From Diogma glabrata (taxonomy: Eukaryota > Arthropoda > Insecta > Diptera > Cylindrotomidae), in NCBI GenBank assembly GCA_963693315.1, contig OY856188.1, forward strand, positions 147,869,096 through 147,933,095: a stretch of DNA of 64,000 nucleotides, in the 5' to 3' direction. Both the position numbers and the translations under genes were made by a program. The notes below the pieces were generated by a model that saw only the letters and a list, made by a program, of their open reading frames with translations, was not told the origin of the DNA and did no database searches. This document shows, one piece after another, positions 1 to 10,617 of the stretch (position 1 is the first letter of the stretch; each line of letters begins with the position of its first letter).

Positions 1-960
1 GTGGTGTGCTTAGATAATAAAACAAGCAAAGAAAACATAATTAAAAGTGGTGTCCCTCAAGGATCAATTCTGGGTCCGGGTCTTTTTCTAATACAGATAA
101 ATGACTTACAATTTATGAATTTCGATGGAAAATTGCAGCTTTTTGCGGATGATGGTGTTTTAATGTATGAAGCAGATTCAGTAGAAACTCTTCATTCCCA
201 AATGAATAATGACATGGTGTTGCTTGAATCATGGTGCAGTATAAACCATATGGTCCTAAATAACGAGAAGACGAAGTATATGATTTTTGAGAGTAGGTGC
301 TTTGATCTAGTGAATCCTAACGCGCTTCAAGTTACATATGCCTCTTCTGCAATTGAAAGAGTACATAAATTTAAATATCTAGGTCTCACTATCGACAGCA
401 GACTTAAATGGGTTGATCATATTGACTCGTTGAAAAAATCCATTATTCCATATATTTTTGCTATTGGCAGAACAAAGCGGCTACTTCCAAAGAATTCACT
501 TTTATTATTGTATAACGCATACATTCATTCTCGTTTAATGTATCTAAATCCGGTATGGAGTGGATGTGCTCAATATATGCTCAACGAACTAAATATTCTC
601 CATAAACGTACTTTAAAATATATTTTAAATGTACCCATTCGATTTCCAACAGAGGAACTATATTCAAATTTTATTTCATTTAGCTCTTTGTGTGAAAGAG
701 AGCTTTATGTGTTAGCATATAAAATATTAAATAATCTTATATTACATAACTTTATTATAGAAAAACAGGGTCAGAAACATAATTATAATACAAGGAGAAA
801 ATCTCACTTTGCTACCGAATACTTTGCAACCACATTTAGTACAACAAATGTTATATACCGGGCAATTCCCAAGTTTAACAGTCTTCCTACAGAAATAAAA
901 TATTCGATAAATCTAGCAAAATTCAAACATAACATAACGGCACACATGAAAATAACTTAG
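1..960 (+). CDS. LINE-a ORF2, C-terminal part of non-LTR reverse transcriptase (5' cut by window edge)
   Basis: The frame is open from the first base, so the gene enters from the left and the GTG there is not a real start. The 319 visible residues carry the RT motif GVPQGSILGP (residues 17-26) and the catalytic box as FADD (48-51, where most families have YADD). The KYLGL motif and the thumb/C-terminal region of a CR1/jockey-group LINE follow. The product would copy its own RNA at a nicked chromosomal target. The endonuclease and RT fingers lie outside the window. The frame is unbroken to its TAG, followed by a 3' UTR and a poly(A) tail, so this end is intact. The clade is inferred from motif style only. 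Confidence 0.88.
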   Translation: MVCLDNKTSKENIIKSGVPQGSILGPGLFLIQINDLQFMNFDGKLQLFADDGVLMYEADSVETLHSQMNNDMVLLESWCSINHMVLNNEKTKYMIFESRCFDLVNPNALQVTYASSAIERVHKFKYLGLTIDSRLKWVDHIDSLKKSIIPYIFAIGRTKRLLPKNSLLLLYNAYIHSRLMYLNPVWSGCAQYMLNELNILHKRTLKYILNVPIRFPTEELYSNFISFSSLCERELYVLAYKILNNLILHNFIIEKQGQKHNYNTRRKSHFATEYFATTFSTTNVIYRAIPKFNSLPTEIKYSINLAKFKHNITAHMKIT

Positions 961-1234
961 CACACAATAGAAGTTGAATAATATTGTAAATGTTTGTTGA
1001 ACAGTAATTTTAGTTTTTTTAATTATGTAGATATTTTCTATTTTTCTATTTTATTTTTAATTTATCAATTTTTAAGATTGAAAGTTAAAAATTGAAAACA
1101 TTTTTAAGATTCAATCTTAAACCTGTACGTTGCGATATAACCTTTGGTTCGAGCAATGTAAAAAACCAAAATAATTAAAATAATATAAATTATACTACTC
1201 TACAGTGTAATGTAACAAAATTTATTAATGTTGA

Positions 1235-1265
<31 letters not shown>
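961..1265 (+). other. LINE-a 3' UTR and poly(A) tail
   Basis: This is AT-rich sequence after the stop codon, ending in an uninterrupted run of about 29 A (1237-1265). A run of this kind is the expected 3' end of a poly(A)-type LINE copy, so the element boundary is at 1265. The 5' end and its target duplication are outside the window. Confidence 0.75.
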
Positions 1266-1267
<2 letters not shown>

Positions 1268-2228
1268 AAAAATTAGACTAAAAATAGTGATATTGAATAC
1301 GTTTGTGATAGAATCAAGCAATACGCCGTATTAAATCTTTTGGTTTGGTACATCTTTGTTTTGTTTTTGCTGCTATCGATGTTTGTATGGGTTCGTGTTT
1401 TTCGTAAATATAATATTTGAAATTTTTTATATTAGAAGTATGTATTTCGCATCAATCCCGACAAACATTTTTATACATAAAGCTAGCGTTCGTATATTTA
1501 CGTTCTAAATAGGAAATGTATGAGTGTGATTTTGTTTGTAAAGGATGCGTCCATTTTTTCGCCATTTTTTCAATGATACAATTTAAATGACCAAAATTCA
1601 GAAATCAAAAAATTTAAATATTTGAATTATGTGTAGAAAATTATACTAATTTTCCATAATTTTCTCATTATTATGAAAAATTATATTAAAATATCGATAA
1701 ATGGACATGAAACAAGACAAGTAAAAAATATTAAAAAAATATACTAATTTTTTTAAATCACCAAAATTAATTATAGAAAGGGCCTGTTTCATTAACGATA
1801 TTTTTGTTATAACATTAACTGAAAAATTTCTTTCGCACATAATTTTATATGCAAATAATATGAAAATTATTTAAATCAATTAAACACACCTAAAGTAAAA
1901 TGTTAAATAAAACCAGCCATGTTAAAATATATAAAAACTTTTTATTTTTCTATTCCATTATTTTTCTTTATTTTGTTTATTAGTTTCTTTTCTCCTAGTT
2001 TTTTATTTTAACGAACACAATAATTTTCAAACAAAAGCATGAACAAACGAACTGAAAAATATGAACAAGAAAAATTGATCACGCCGTGGTTGATTTAAAT
2101 AATGAAAATAGTTACGTTTTTTAAAATAAATTGACAATGCTACATTGGTTAAAATAACCACGTTCGTATTAGACGCAAAATCAAACAAGCTTTGTAGTTG
2201 ATTCTACCAACGTTTTTTTTCGGTGAAC
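1266..2228. other. AT-rich stretch without recognisable gene
   Basis: Only short open frames occur here and none resembles a known family. The sequence is rich in A/T runs. I see no terminal repeats, tRNA or tandem array. Confidence 0.5.
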
Positions 2229-2567
2229 ACTAGTAATATAAATCACAAACTTAACCTAGCAAAAAAACAAGCATACATAAACTACGGTTTACTATACTAC
2301 GGTATTCATCCATACTCTGAAATCGTTCGTTAACTTGGCAGAATACGACCTTGTGCAATAGTATTTCTATATTGGTAGCTCCAATTCGTCGTATTTTCTT
2401 ATCTCCAGACAAGATGCAAAAAAACTGGAACATATGATATCCAAAACGAATTCTTGTCACCTCGCCGCAAGATGCCCAATAGAAACTCCTTTCCTGTATC
2501 ACAGTTCTCGTTCTGATGTTTGATTCGAATTCCTTTAAAAAAAAACAATTGCCTGTATTAATACTAG
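2229..2567 (-). repeat. 339-bp dispersed repeat, copy 1 (inverted partner at 25629-25967)
   Basis: The reverse complement matches 25629-25967 with only a few differences. The longest frame (84 codons, minus strand here) is kept in both copies with about four residue changes, but I recognise no domain. Both ends carry a CTAG-containing motif (CACTAGTA at one end, CTAGTATT at the other), which could be short terminal inverted repeats of a small DNA element. The two copies lie just outside the two ends of Ty3-A in opposite orientations. Confidence 0.7.
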
Positions 2568-3084
2568 CGGCGTTTTGCCAGATTTTACTTCATTGAAAGC
2601 ATAAAATTTTTTTTCATCAGAACGAGTTGTGTATATCTCTATATGGATTTTCAAATTAGAACGACTAACATGCCTTTGAACACATATCACACAAAAATTA
2701 TTGTTAAAACAAAAATTATTGTTAGTAATTGTAAAAACCATTAAAACTTTACTTGCACAATTATTTATTTTATAACTTATTTGTTGTATAATTCACTTTG
2801 AAATGTATTCATTCACCTATTCACTTTGAAATGTACTTTGAAATGCCATGCAATGCAAAACTGTTCAACTCAAAATTTATATTTCCATCTAATCGTTTTG
2901 ATCAGAATACCTGTTTGTCAAGTTAAATTAAATTTAAATTAAATTAAATCGTGTACGAGGGGTCGGAAAAAAAACTGGCCGATATTCCGCACTTGTCGTT
3001 ACAATCGTGGGTACGACCTACACCCTGAGGAGTTTCATCGCTGGGCTTATATATCATACAAATTAAGCACCAATTGCAACCAAG
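2568..3084. other. Non-coding stretch with small tandem duplications
   Basis: It contains two adjacent copies of a CAAAAATTATTGTTA motif near 2694-2725 and a repeated TTCACTTTGAAATGTA motif near 2788-2850. An ATTTAAATTAAATTAA run follows at 2930-2949. It lies downstream (minus strand) of the Ty3-A pol stop, so some of it may be Ty3-A 3' UTR. No LTR could be recognised. Confidence 0.45.
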
Positions 3085-4683
3085 TTATAAGCGGATATCT
3101 TTAGCATGATATATTCCAATCATTTTACCATTCAGATCATTTAGTTGATACGCAACTTTACCGACTCTGGCTGTTATAATTGCTGGAACGAACTTTGGTG
3201 CTAGTTTCGCGGAAAATTGACGAATTGCATTACTTTGAAAAAACGTTCGCACGTATATCCGTTGTCCGACGTCAAATGTTCTAACTTTACTGCGGGTGTT
3301 GTAAAGACGCTAATTTCTTTGATACGCTCGTTTGAGATGTTCTATAACATTACTTTTCACCATTTCTAAATTTTCCGATTTTCCGTATTTCGTTGCCATC
3401 TTCACAACCTAGCATACGTCTTAATTCGTAGTCTGAACCATGGAAGATGAAATGCTGCCCAAACACTAGAAAATGCGGTGAATACGAAGTTGAGTCATGA
3501 ATTACATTACGTAGTGTAGAAGCGACTTGAGGTAGATAAACGTCCCAACTAGAATGATTTTCACCTACATATGAGCGGATTGCTGCTAATATCGTACGAT
3601 TAGCTCTGAAGCATTGGATTGAGGACTATGAAATGGAGTAGCTCTTTGTTTTATACCATACTTATTCAGGAGGTTTGTAAACAAATTACTTCTGAATAGC
3701 TTGCCATTATCTGTTACAATAACTTCGGGAACCGAATAGACTTGGAACACTTCTTTCTCAATAAAGTCGCAAACTACAGCAGCAGATGCTTCTGGTATTG
3801 CCTTTTATAGAACAAACCGACTAAAGTGATCCAAAACAATCAGAATGTAGGAGTTACCAAATCGGGAACGTGGGTATGGTGGACCAAGAAAGTCCAAATA
3901 CAACCGTGCAAATGGTCTGCTAATTTCAGCATATTCTCCCATAGGTGGATAGGTTTGATAATTGACTCCTTTCATCATCTTGCAGGTACTACAATTTTTT
4001 ATGAGGTCTTGAACATCCCGAGACATACGAGGCCAATAATAATATCGTTTCAGACGTTCGTGAGTTTTGTTGATACCCATATGGCTACTTGAAGGTGGAC
4101 AATGAGCTTGTCTTAATAAATCAAGAGTTAAACTCGCTGGAATATACAACTTCCATTGTGGAATATCAGTATTAGTGTATCGCTTTCCATACATAGGGCA
4201 AATCAGTAATCTATTATTCTCTACTCGAAGATTTGTATCTGCATCTGAGTGTTGCTGTACGTACTGAATTTTTGAAACGTTGTCTTCATCCCTAAAAGAA
4301 GGAGAATCCATGTCGAGATGAAGTGGAACATCATCAAAGGTATCTAAGGAATGTACTAATTTTAATTCTTGACAATAAGCTCTCGACAATGCGTCGGGTA
4401 CAACATTTAAGGATCCTTTACGGTGGATAATTTTAAATTTAAAACCTTGAAGTTTCAGTGACCATCTGGCCAGCCGTCCAGATAAGTCTGTTTGTTGCAT
4501 CAACCATTATAAACTTGCGTGGTCCGAAATGATTGAGAACTCAAATCCCTCAATATAATGCCTAAAATTTTTAATGCTAAGAACAGCTGCATAACATTCG
4601 AGTTCAGTTGTGGTATATTTTTGTTGGGAAGAATTCAACTTCTTGGAAAAAAATGCAATGGAATGCTCTTCATCATTAGAACA
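3085..4683 (-). pseudogene. pol: Ty3-A pol, 3' part: end of RNase H plus integrase (decayed)
   Basis: Read on the minus strand, the RNase H tail (DHASL) leads into LSGRLARW, then an HHCC zinc finger (CSTCK) and the integrase core start (LYLDFLGPPYPRS). A broken stretch with VTDNG and SPQSNASE follows, then a C-terminal tail ending in YHAKDIR and a TAA at 3085-3087. Lesions include TAA at 4507-4509, inside the RNase H/integrase join, and frameshifts between about 3100 and 3800. The upstream half of the gene resumes in the same reading frame at 20273, on the far side of Ty3-B. The family would be an Osvaldo/Mag-like or related insect Ty3/gypsy. The copy is dead. Confidence 0.9.
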
Positions 4684-5169
4684 TGTAATGAAGCGCTTTC
4701 TCATTGGCGAACCAATGAGAAGGACATAGCAGGAAGCGTACCTAGCGAGATTGATTTTCAGGCCCCAAACTAGCTTCAGCCCATGGGAACGATAAAGTAA
4801 CCGTGCTACTTCAGCACAAATACAGACATGTACGCTATTCACGAAAATTTGCAGAAATGGAAAGAAATACAAGTGGAAAAACGAAGACTCTGGCGACTCC
4901 TGTTGCGAAAGACCCACGATCAACACGTCCAACCCCCACGTTCACTCACATACGCCCACACACACACACACACACACATTCACACCCCTTTATCCATATG
5001 ACCTAAGTAATACAATAAATTCACTCACCCCATGATTAAACCCCGTCCTCCTATTCTGCTTCCATCAGCCCTCCATCAGCACGTTGTTCAGGTTTGAAAT
5101 CTCGCAAAAAAAATACTTTGTATGTCGCGAAAGTTATGGAGAAACGATGAATCAATTGGTGATCAGCAG

Positions 5170-6400
5170 CGTTGCATAAACTTGTATTTAAAATCGTGAG
5201 TCAGTTTGTCTTTCAAAAGCGTTGACTCAATTTATAAACAATGACGTTGAACCAATTTGTAATCAAATGCGTTGATAAAATTAGTAATCCAAATAGTTGA
5301 ATAAATTTGCAGTCAAAAGCGTTGACTAAATTTATAAACAATAACGTTGAACCAATTTGTAATCAAATGCGTTGATAAAACTAGTAATCCAAATAGTTGA
5401 ATAAATTTGTAGTCAAAAGCGTTGACTAAATTTATAAACAATAACGTTGAAACAATTTGTAATCCATTGCGTTGATAAAATTAGTAATCCAAATAGTTGA
5501 ATAAATTTGTAGTCAAAAGCGTTGACTAAATTTATAAACAATGACGTTGAACCAATTTGTAATCAAATGCGTTGATAAAATCAGTAATCCAAATAGTTGA
5601 ATAAATTTGTAGCCAAAAGCGTTGACTCAATTTATAAACAATAACGTTGAAACAATTTGTAATCAATGGCGTTGATAAAATTAGTAATCCAAATAGTTGA
5701 ATAAATTTGTAGTCCAAAGCGTTGACTAAATTTATAAACAATAACGTTGAACCAATTTGTAATCAATTGCGTTGATAAAATTAGTAATCCAAATAGTTGA
5801 ATAAATTTGCAGTCAAAAGCGTTGACTAAATTTATAAACAATAACGTTGAAACAATTTGTAATCAATTGCGTTGATAAAATTCGTAATCCAAATAGTTGA
5901 ATAAATTTGTAGTCAAAAGCGTTGACTAAACTTATAAACAATAACGTTGAAACCAATTTGTAATCAATTGCGTTGATAGAATTAGTAGAAATAGTTGAAT
6001 AAATTTGTAGTCAAAAGCGTTGACTCAATTTATAAACAATAACGTTGAAACAATTTGTAATCAATTGCGTTGATAAAATTAGTAATCCAAATAGGTGAAT
6101 AAATTTGTAGTCAAAAGCGTTGACCAAATTTATAAACAATAACGTTGAACCAATTTGTAATCAAATGCGTTGATAAAAATTAGTAATCCAAATAGTTGAA
6201 TAAATTTGTAGTCAAAAGCGTTGACTAAATTTGTATTCAAAATCGGGAATCAGTTTGTCATCCAAAAGCGTTGAATGATTTTAAAGTCCACACCGTTGAA
6301 TAAATTTGTAGTCAAATGCGTTGACCAAATTTGTATTCAAATTCATGGAACCCAATTGCAATCAAAATCGGTGAATAATTTTATAATCCAATTCGTTGAA
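5170..6400. repeat. Higher-order satellite array inside the Ty3-B 3' LTR (25-bp unit, 100-bp period)
   Basis: The sequence repeats every 100 bp about ten times between roughly 5220 and 6240, with degenerate units on both sides. Each 100-bp unit is four diverged 25-bp monomers, each beginning GTTGA followed by an AATTTGTAATCA-like body. This is a classic higher-order satellite structure: an old 25-mer quadruplicated, then the 100-mer amplified. Confidence 0.93.
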
Positions 6401-6414
6401 TAAACCTTTTTTAT

Positions 6415-7150
6415 TTAAGATATATTTGAACTATTCTTTAAATTACAGTTTAATCATTTAATAACAAGAACGACAAAAGTTATATAAACACGGTAATAAT
6501 GATTTACAACTCATCACGCCAGTCTCGTACATTCTTATATTTTATATTTACAGATAATGATTTTTTTGTTTTTTTTTTGTATTTATATTTAATAAATTAG
6601 AAATATTCACTAGCCTAAAGTTCAATAATTTAATAACAAGGACGACACATTTTAACTAACACGGTAATAATTATTTTAAATTGATCATGCCAGTCCCGTA
6701 CATTTGTATAATTTATAGTTACAGATAATGATTTTTTTTGATATTTATATTTAATATATTAGAAATATTCGCTAGACTAAAGTTCAATAATTTAAGAACA
6801 GTGACGACACAATTTAACTAACACGGTAATAATTATTTTAAATTGATCATGCCAGTCCCGTACATTCGTATAATTTATAGTTACAGATAATGATTTTTTT
6901 TGATATTTATATTTAATATATTAGAAATATTCGCTAGACTAAAGTTCAATAATTTAAGAACAATGACGACACAATTTAACTAACACGGTAATAATTATTT
7001 TAAATTGATCATGCCAGTCCCGTGCATTTGTATAATTTATAGTTACAGATAATGATTTTTTTTTTTGATATTTATATTTAATATATTTGAAATATTCACT
7101 CGATTAAAGATCAATAATTTAATAACAATGATGACACAATTTATCGGAAC
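6415..7150. repeat. Tandem array of about 162-bp units inside the Ty3-B 3' LTR
   Basis: The landmark ACGGTAATAAT recurs at about 6490, 6661, 6823 and 6985, with a diverged copy at 7151, giving about four and a half units. Each unit also holds ATCATGCCAGTCCCGTACAT and a poly(T) stretch before GATATTTATATTTAATA. Confidence 0.88.
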
Positions 7151-8445
7151 ACGGAATAGGTATTTAGAACAGAAAGCTAATTCGTTAAGCGAATTATGCA
7201 GGTCCCTAATAAATTCTCACAGTTTTATAAAATTTTTGGTACCTTTACTAATCCTTTTTCGCGCTTATCCAAAATGTCAGCCATGCCCAAAAGTTTGACG
7301 TGGTATTTTTATCCAAATTGGCACAATTTCGCGAAATGCAGGACCAGACGTCCATCAAAAGTAATATGTATCACAATCACTCACGATCGTCATCTTCATG
7401 GTGAATTTTATTCCATTGTTGAGAACTGCCGACGTAGTAAAAGAAAAACACTCCTCCAACAAAATCCAAACGTCCGAAAATCTCATGCACGACTGACAGC
7501 CGTCCAAACACCAAAAAACAAATGTAATAGAACTAAGAGAGAAAATAATTTACAGTGCTCATTATATAGTCAAATTTTTAGTCTCGCAATAACTCGAATA
7601 TAGTGTTTAGATGGGAGATAATTAATTTACATCAGATTTTCAAATTATTGGGAACTTATTATAGTTCACAAAACCGTTTGCTATTTGATAATATTGTACG
7701 AAAGTAAGGTTTGGACACAAGATATTTCCGACACATCCATAACACGTAAAATTGAATTCAAAATGAATCAAATACAGATTCGATCAATGATATGATGTTT
7801 AGACATTTATTAACTACATTCTGCAATATCAGTACAGTGAAGTTCAGTTCAATAACGGAAGGATTGTTTAAAGCAAAACACTCATACAAAGACAAATCAA
7901 ATGTTTAGCAAAGCAAGAATAGTAATTCGTTGTATGTTGACGATTGGAAACAGAATACACGTAGCTGTTATGAGGTTTTGAGAATTTCGTTGTTTCATTA
8001 CGGTTTGTGTTTTGAAAAAAAAGAAGAGTTTAAACTCAAGTAGTAAGGCGAGAACAATCGAATGGAAGTATAACGCGCGTCAATTTTAGTGCGTTGCAAG
8101 ATTAAATTCTGATTAAATTTTAGTGGTTATACGGATGATGATTAAAGAAAAGTATTAATTAATTCAAATTAACCAATATTATGTTATATTAATGAATAAA
8201 TAAATCAGGGTAATTAGTGCAATTTTCTTTCTCCTATACGTTTGTCCGGCTATTGCAGATTTAGTTAGATTTTAAGAAATATATAAGGAAACTATGGGTT
8301 AAGGAAACTACTCGAAATATGACTATTGAGGATGAAGGGATGAGAATCTATTACAAGTGGTACAGATTAATTTAAGGAACAACAACTAAGGAAACTGCGA
8401 CTGTAATACACTACGTTCTGACATTAGTCCAGACTATCCATTACA

Positions 8446-9219
8446 GAACAAGTGCTTTTTGGACGAACACTCACGACCAAAAGGAAGTTGAAAAAGGCAT
8501 AGGCTGGTCGCCAATAGACCTAGTATATACATATTAGTATGGTGAAGCACCTCGACGTACCACAGATTAGCAATCAATTCGATCGGTATTACAAACTCAG
8601 TCTTAGCAGAAACAAAGTAACAAAGTATCTATGATTATACAAAAAAAAACCTTTGGGAGGGGTAACGATAAAAACAGTATTCTACTCTATTGCAAACGAT
8701 GGATAACCAACATCTTCCAGACCCAATTTCGGGCAGATCTGGGGGATCCCGAGACTCTAAAGTCACACAAAAAAAGAATTAAAAACACCATTGGACCGAC
8801 TCTTTTAATGAAATATCCGACACAATTCCGTTGTTCCGTTATGCAGGCTCGCAACCCACACCTGAACTAACACGAGTCTCATGCTCTACCGACTGAGCTA
8901 GCCGGGCTACACTGTTGTACGCTTCCGTCCAAGTGACTCTGAAGGCTGGAAAAAAAAAAACTGTTCACATAGTTTCAAAGTAACTAATTGAACCAAATTC
9001 AATACGTGCAATCTCGGAACTTTCGCGTGCAAATAGTCAAAAAAAATAAAAACAATTTTTGAAACAAGACCTGAACACCAAAGTTGATACACACTCACTG
9101 AACTGTGAATTCAAGACGAAACTACCCTCATATGGTCGTCGATAATCTTGACTTACAATGGCGGTAAAACACAAGCGAATGTTACTAACATACTAACAAA
9201 AAAAAAATTATTACCGATA
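8446..9219 (-). other. Ty3-B 3' trailer between integrase stop and 3' LTR
   Basis: This is 774 bp of non-coding DNA containing a tRNA-Lys-like SINE fragment. The bases just before the LTR on the element strand (ending GCACTTGTTC) are not purine-rich, so no clear polypurine tract is visible at the usual place. Confidence 0.65.
8640..8911 (-). repeat. SINE-like sequence with a tRNA-Lys-derived head
   Basis: On the minus strand from 8907 the first 34 bases follow the 5' half of an animal tRNA-Lys(CTT), including the A box TAGCTCAGTCGG. A diverged B box GGGTTGCGAGCC follows, but no acceptor stem closes, so it is not a tRNA gene. The body continues to about 8640. A piece (about 8718-8775) resembles 14940-14995 in the leader of the same element. 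A tRNA-head plus unrelated body is SINE architecture; no defined 3' tail is visible. Confidence 0.6.
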
Positions 9220-10617
9220 TTAGGCACGAATGTCCTTGGAATGGTAAACACCTCTACGTTTAGAAGCCAGGTCCTCCAGTTCGTAAGCAGCGCTACCTAC
9301 CAACCTTATTACTCTGGCTTCAATAAACCTCTGTGCAAGTTTAGCCGATAATTTCTTACCGGCGTCACTCAAAATAAAGTTCCTTCGGAACACTGTATCA
9401 CCTGGTTTAAACAAAGTTAACCGGGCTCGTAAATTGTATCTTTCAGCACTTTTGACAAATGCTTCGGCAGTTAAATCAAGAATTCGAATTCGAATCTTAT
9501 TAAGATAATCAGGTCGCAGCATCGTTTCACCTGGATCATGAAGACTATTCAGTCGTCTCAGCAGTTCATATGACGAACCATGAGTCACCATAGGTATTCC
9601 AAACATTGCGTAATATGGGGAACATTTAAGTGTTTGATGCAGGGAACAACGTAGTGCACAAGCGATCTCGCTCAAGTGCAGATCCCATTTAGAATGCTCC
9701 TCCTTTAGGTAGGCTCGAATACCAGATAAAACACTCCTATTTACCCGTTCAGAAGCGTTAGCTTGAGGTGAATATAACGCTAGTAATGTATGTTTCACTC
9801 CGTGCTTCGCCAAGAAATCTGCAAACTGTTTTGATTTGAATTGGGTCCCATTATCGGACACAATAGCTTCGGGACAACCAAATACATGAAAGACATTGGT
9901 AGCCAATAGATGACAAATTGGTTCAGCAGTTAATTTCCGTAAAGGAAATAAAAATGGGTATTTAGTGACATGATCTAATACCACCAGAATAGCGATATTC
10001 CCGGCCTTTGAACGAGGATAAGGGCCAAGAATATCGATATATAATCGCTGTCCAATTCGTTCTGTTTTCATCTGGGACACCATAGGAGCACGAAGTGGAA
10101 CATTAGTCGCTTTGATTTCTTTACAGGTCTTACAATTTCCTATGTAAGATTTAACCTGGGTGTACATACGAGGCCAATAGTAAAATTTACGAATATTAAA
10201 CAGGGTTTTTGCTAGACCTCCATGAGATGAGGTAGGAGGATTGTGGGCCCTTGCAATACACTCGTCAGTGTATTCCTCAGGTAACCACAATTTCCAAACC
10301 TCACCCTCTGAAGGAATATCAAGATCTAGACAAGCCAATCGTTTATAAACCCGACCAGAAATTACTTTCAGATCAGGCAATGTACCGTCTGCTTCGGTAA
10401 CCAGATTTACCAACTCCAAATATCGAGAAGTGTTGAAGAAAGGGGAATTAAGATCTAATTCAGGCACTGGACATAATTCAGAAATGACGTCAACAGAGTC
10501 CCGTCTTGATAGAGTGTCTGGAACTATGTTTAAATTTCCTTTTCGGTACTCAATATCAAAGACATAACCCTGCAATTTCAAGCTCCAACGAGCCAATCGA
10601 CCAGAAAGGTCTTTTTG
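9220..10617 (-). CDS. pol: Ty3-B pol, integrase part (after an in-frame stop)
   Basis: This is the continuation of pol in the same frame after TAA 10618-10620. The first methionine is at 10596, but the homologous peptide LSGRLARW begins directly after the stop. From that methionine, the HHCC zinc finger is at H118, H125, C155 and C158. The catalytic D,D,E is at D188, D248 and E283 (VSDNG, SPQANASERVNRS). A C-terminal tail like those of Ty3-A and Ty3-C ends in YHSKDIRA. The enzyme would insert the cDNA, and the 4-bp AACA duplication is its footprint. All catalytic residues are present. Expression would need readthrough of the TAA, or this copy is dead in cis. Confidence 0.93.
   Translation of the reverse strand, partial: QKDLSGRLARWSLKLQGYVFDIEYRKGNLNIVPDTLSRRDSVDVISELCPVPELDLNSPFFNTSRYLELVNLVTEADGTLPDLKVISGRVYKRLACLDLDIPSEGEVWKLWLPEEYTDECIARAHNPPTSSHGGLAKTLFNIRKFYYWPRMYTQVKSYIGNCKTCKEIKATNVPLRAPMVSQMKTERIGQRLYIDILGPYPRSKAGNIAILVVLDHVTKYPFLFPLRKLTAEPICHLLATNVFHVFGCPEAIVSDNGTQFKSKQFADFLAKHGVKHTLLALYSPQANASERVNRSVLSGIRAYLKEEHSKWDLHLSEIACALRCSLHQTLKCSPYYAMFGIPMVTHGSSYELLRRLNSLHDPGETMLRPDYLNKIRIRILDLTAEAFVKSAERYNLRARLTLFKPGDTVFRRNFILSDAGKKLSAKLAQRFIEARVIRLVGSAAYELEDLASKRRGVYHSKDIRA

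Larger units (their letters stand above)
4684..8445 (-). repeat. Ty3-B 3' LTR, 3762 bp
   Basis: It starts TGTAATG and ends CATTACA, so its ends are inverted repeats of each other. The first bases include a perfect 9-bp hairpin, TCTCATTGG/CCAATGAGA (about 4700-4722). A (CA)n run lies near 4955-4980, then two tandem arrays, then about 1.3 kb of non-repetitive AT-rich DNA. At 3.76 kb it is far longer than the few hundred to about 1,500 bp usual for insect Ty3/gypsy LTRs. The frames inside, such as 7196-7603 on the plus strand, have no recognisable domain and are identical in the other LTR only because the LTRs are copies. Confidence 0.95.

Noticed and set aside
1646..1840. Short minus-strand frames between 1.6 and 2.8 kb as genes
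   Set aside because: They are AT-rich with biased composition, no domains and no conserved partners apart from the 339-bp repeat.
5532..5841. Overlapping minus-strand frames in the satellite (also at 17359-17668)
   Set aside because: They are produced by the 100-bp repeat, whose frame changes every unit; the frames are not genes.
5170..6400. CRISPR-like array
   Set aside because: Repeats are contiguous 25/100-bp monomers without unique spacers, and this is a eukaryotic genome.
7196..7603. 135-codon plus-strand frame inside the Ty3-B LTR, repeated at 19023-19430
   Set aside because: It is identical in both LTRs only because the LTRs are copies. It is antisense to the element and has no recognisable domain.
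4684..8445. Solo LTR with TSD GAACA (GAACA also follows at 8446-8450)
   Set aside because: The five bases match by chance. The primer site, internal region and AACA/AACA flanks of the full 15.6-kb element, plus the restored Ty3-A frame, show it is the 3' LTR of a complete element.
8841..8907. tRNA-Lys gene on the minus strand
   Set aside because: The 5' half matches, but the anticodon arm, T arm and acceptor stem do not close. It is SINE-like instead.
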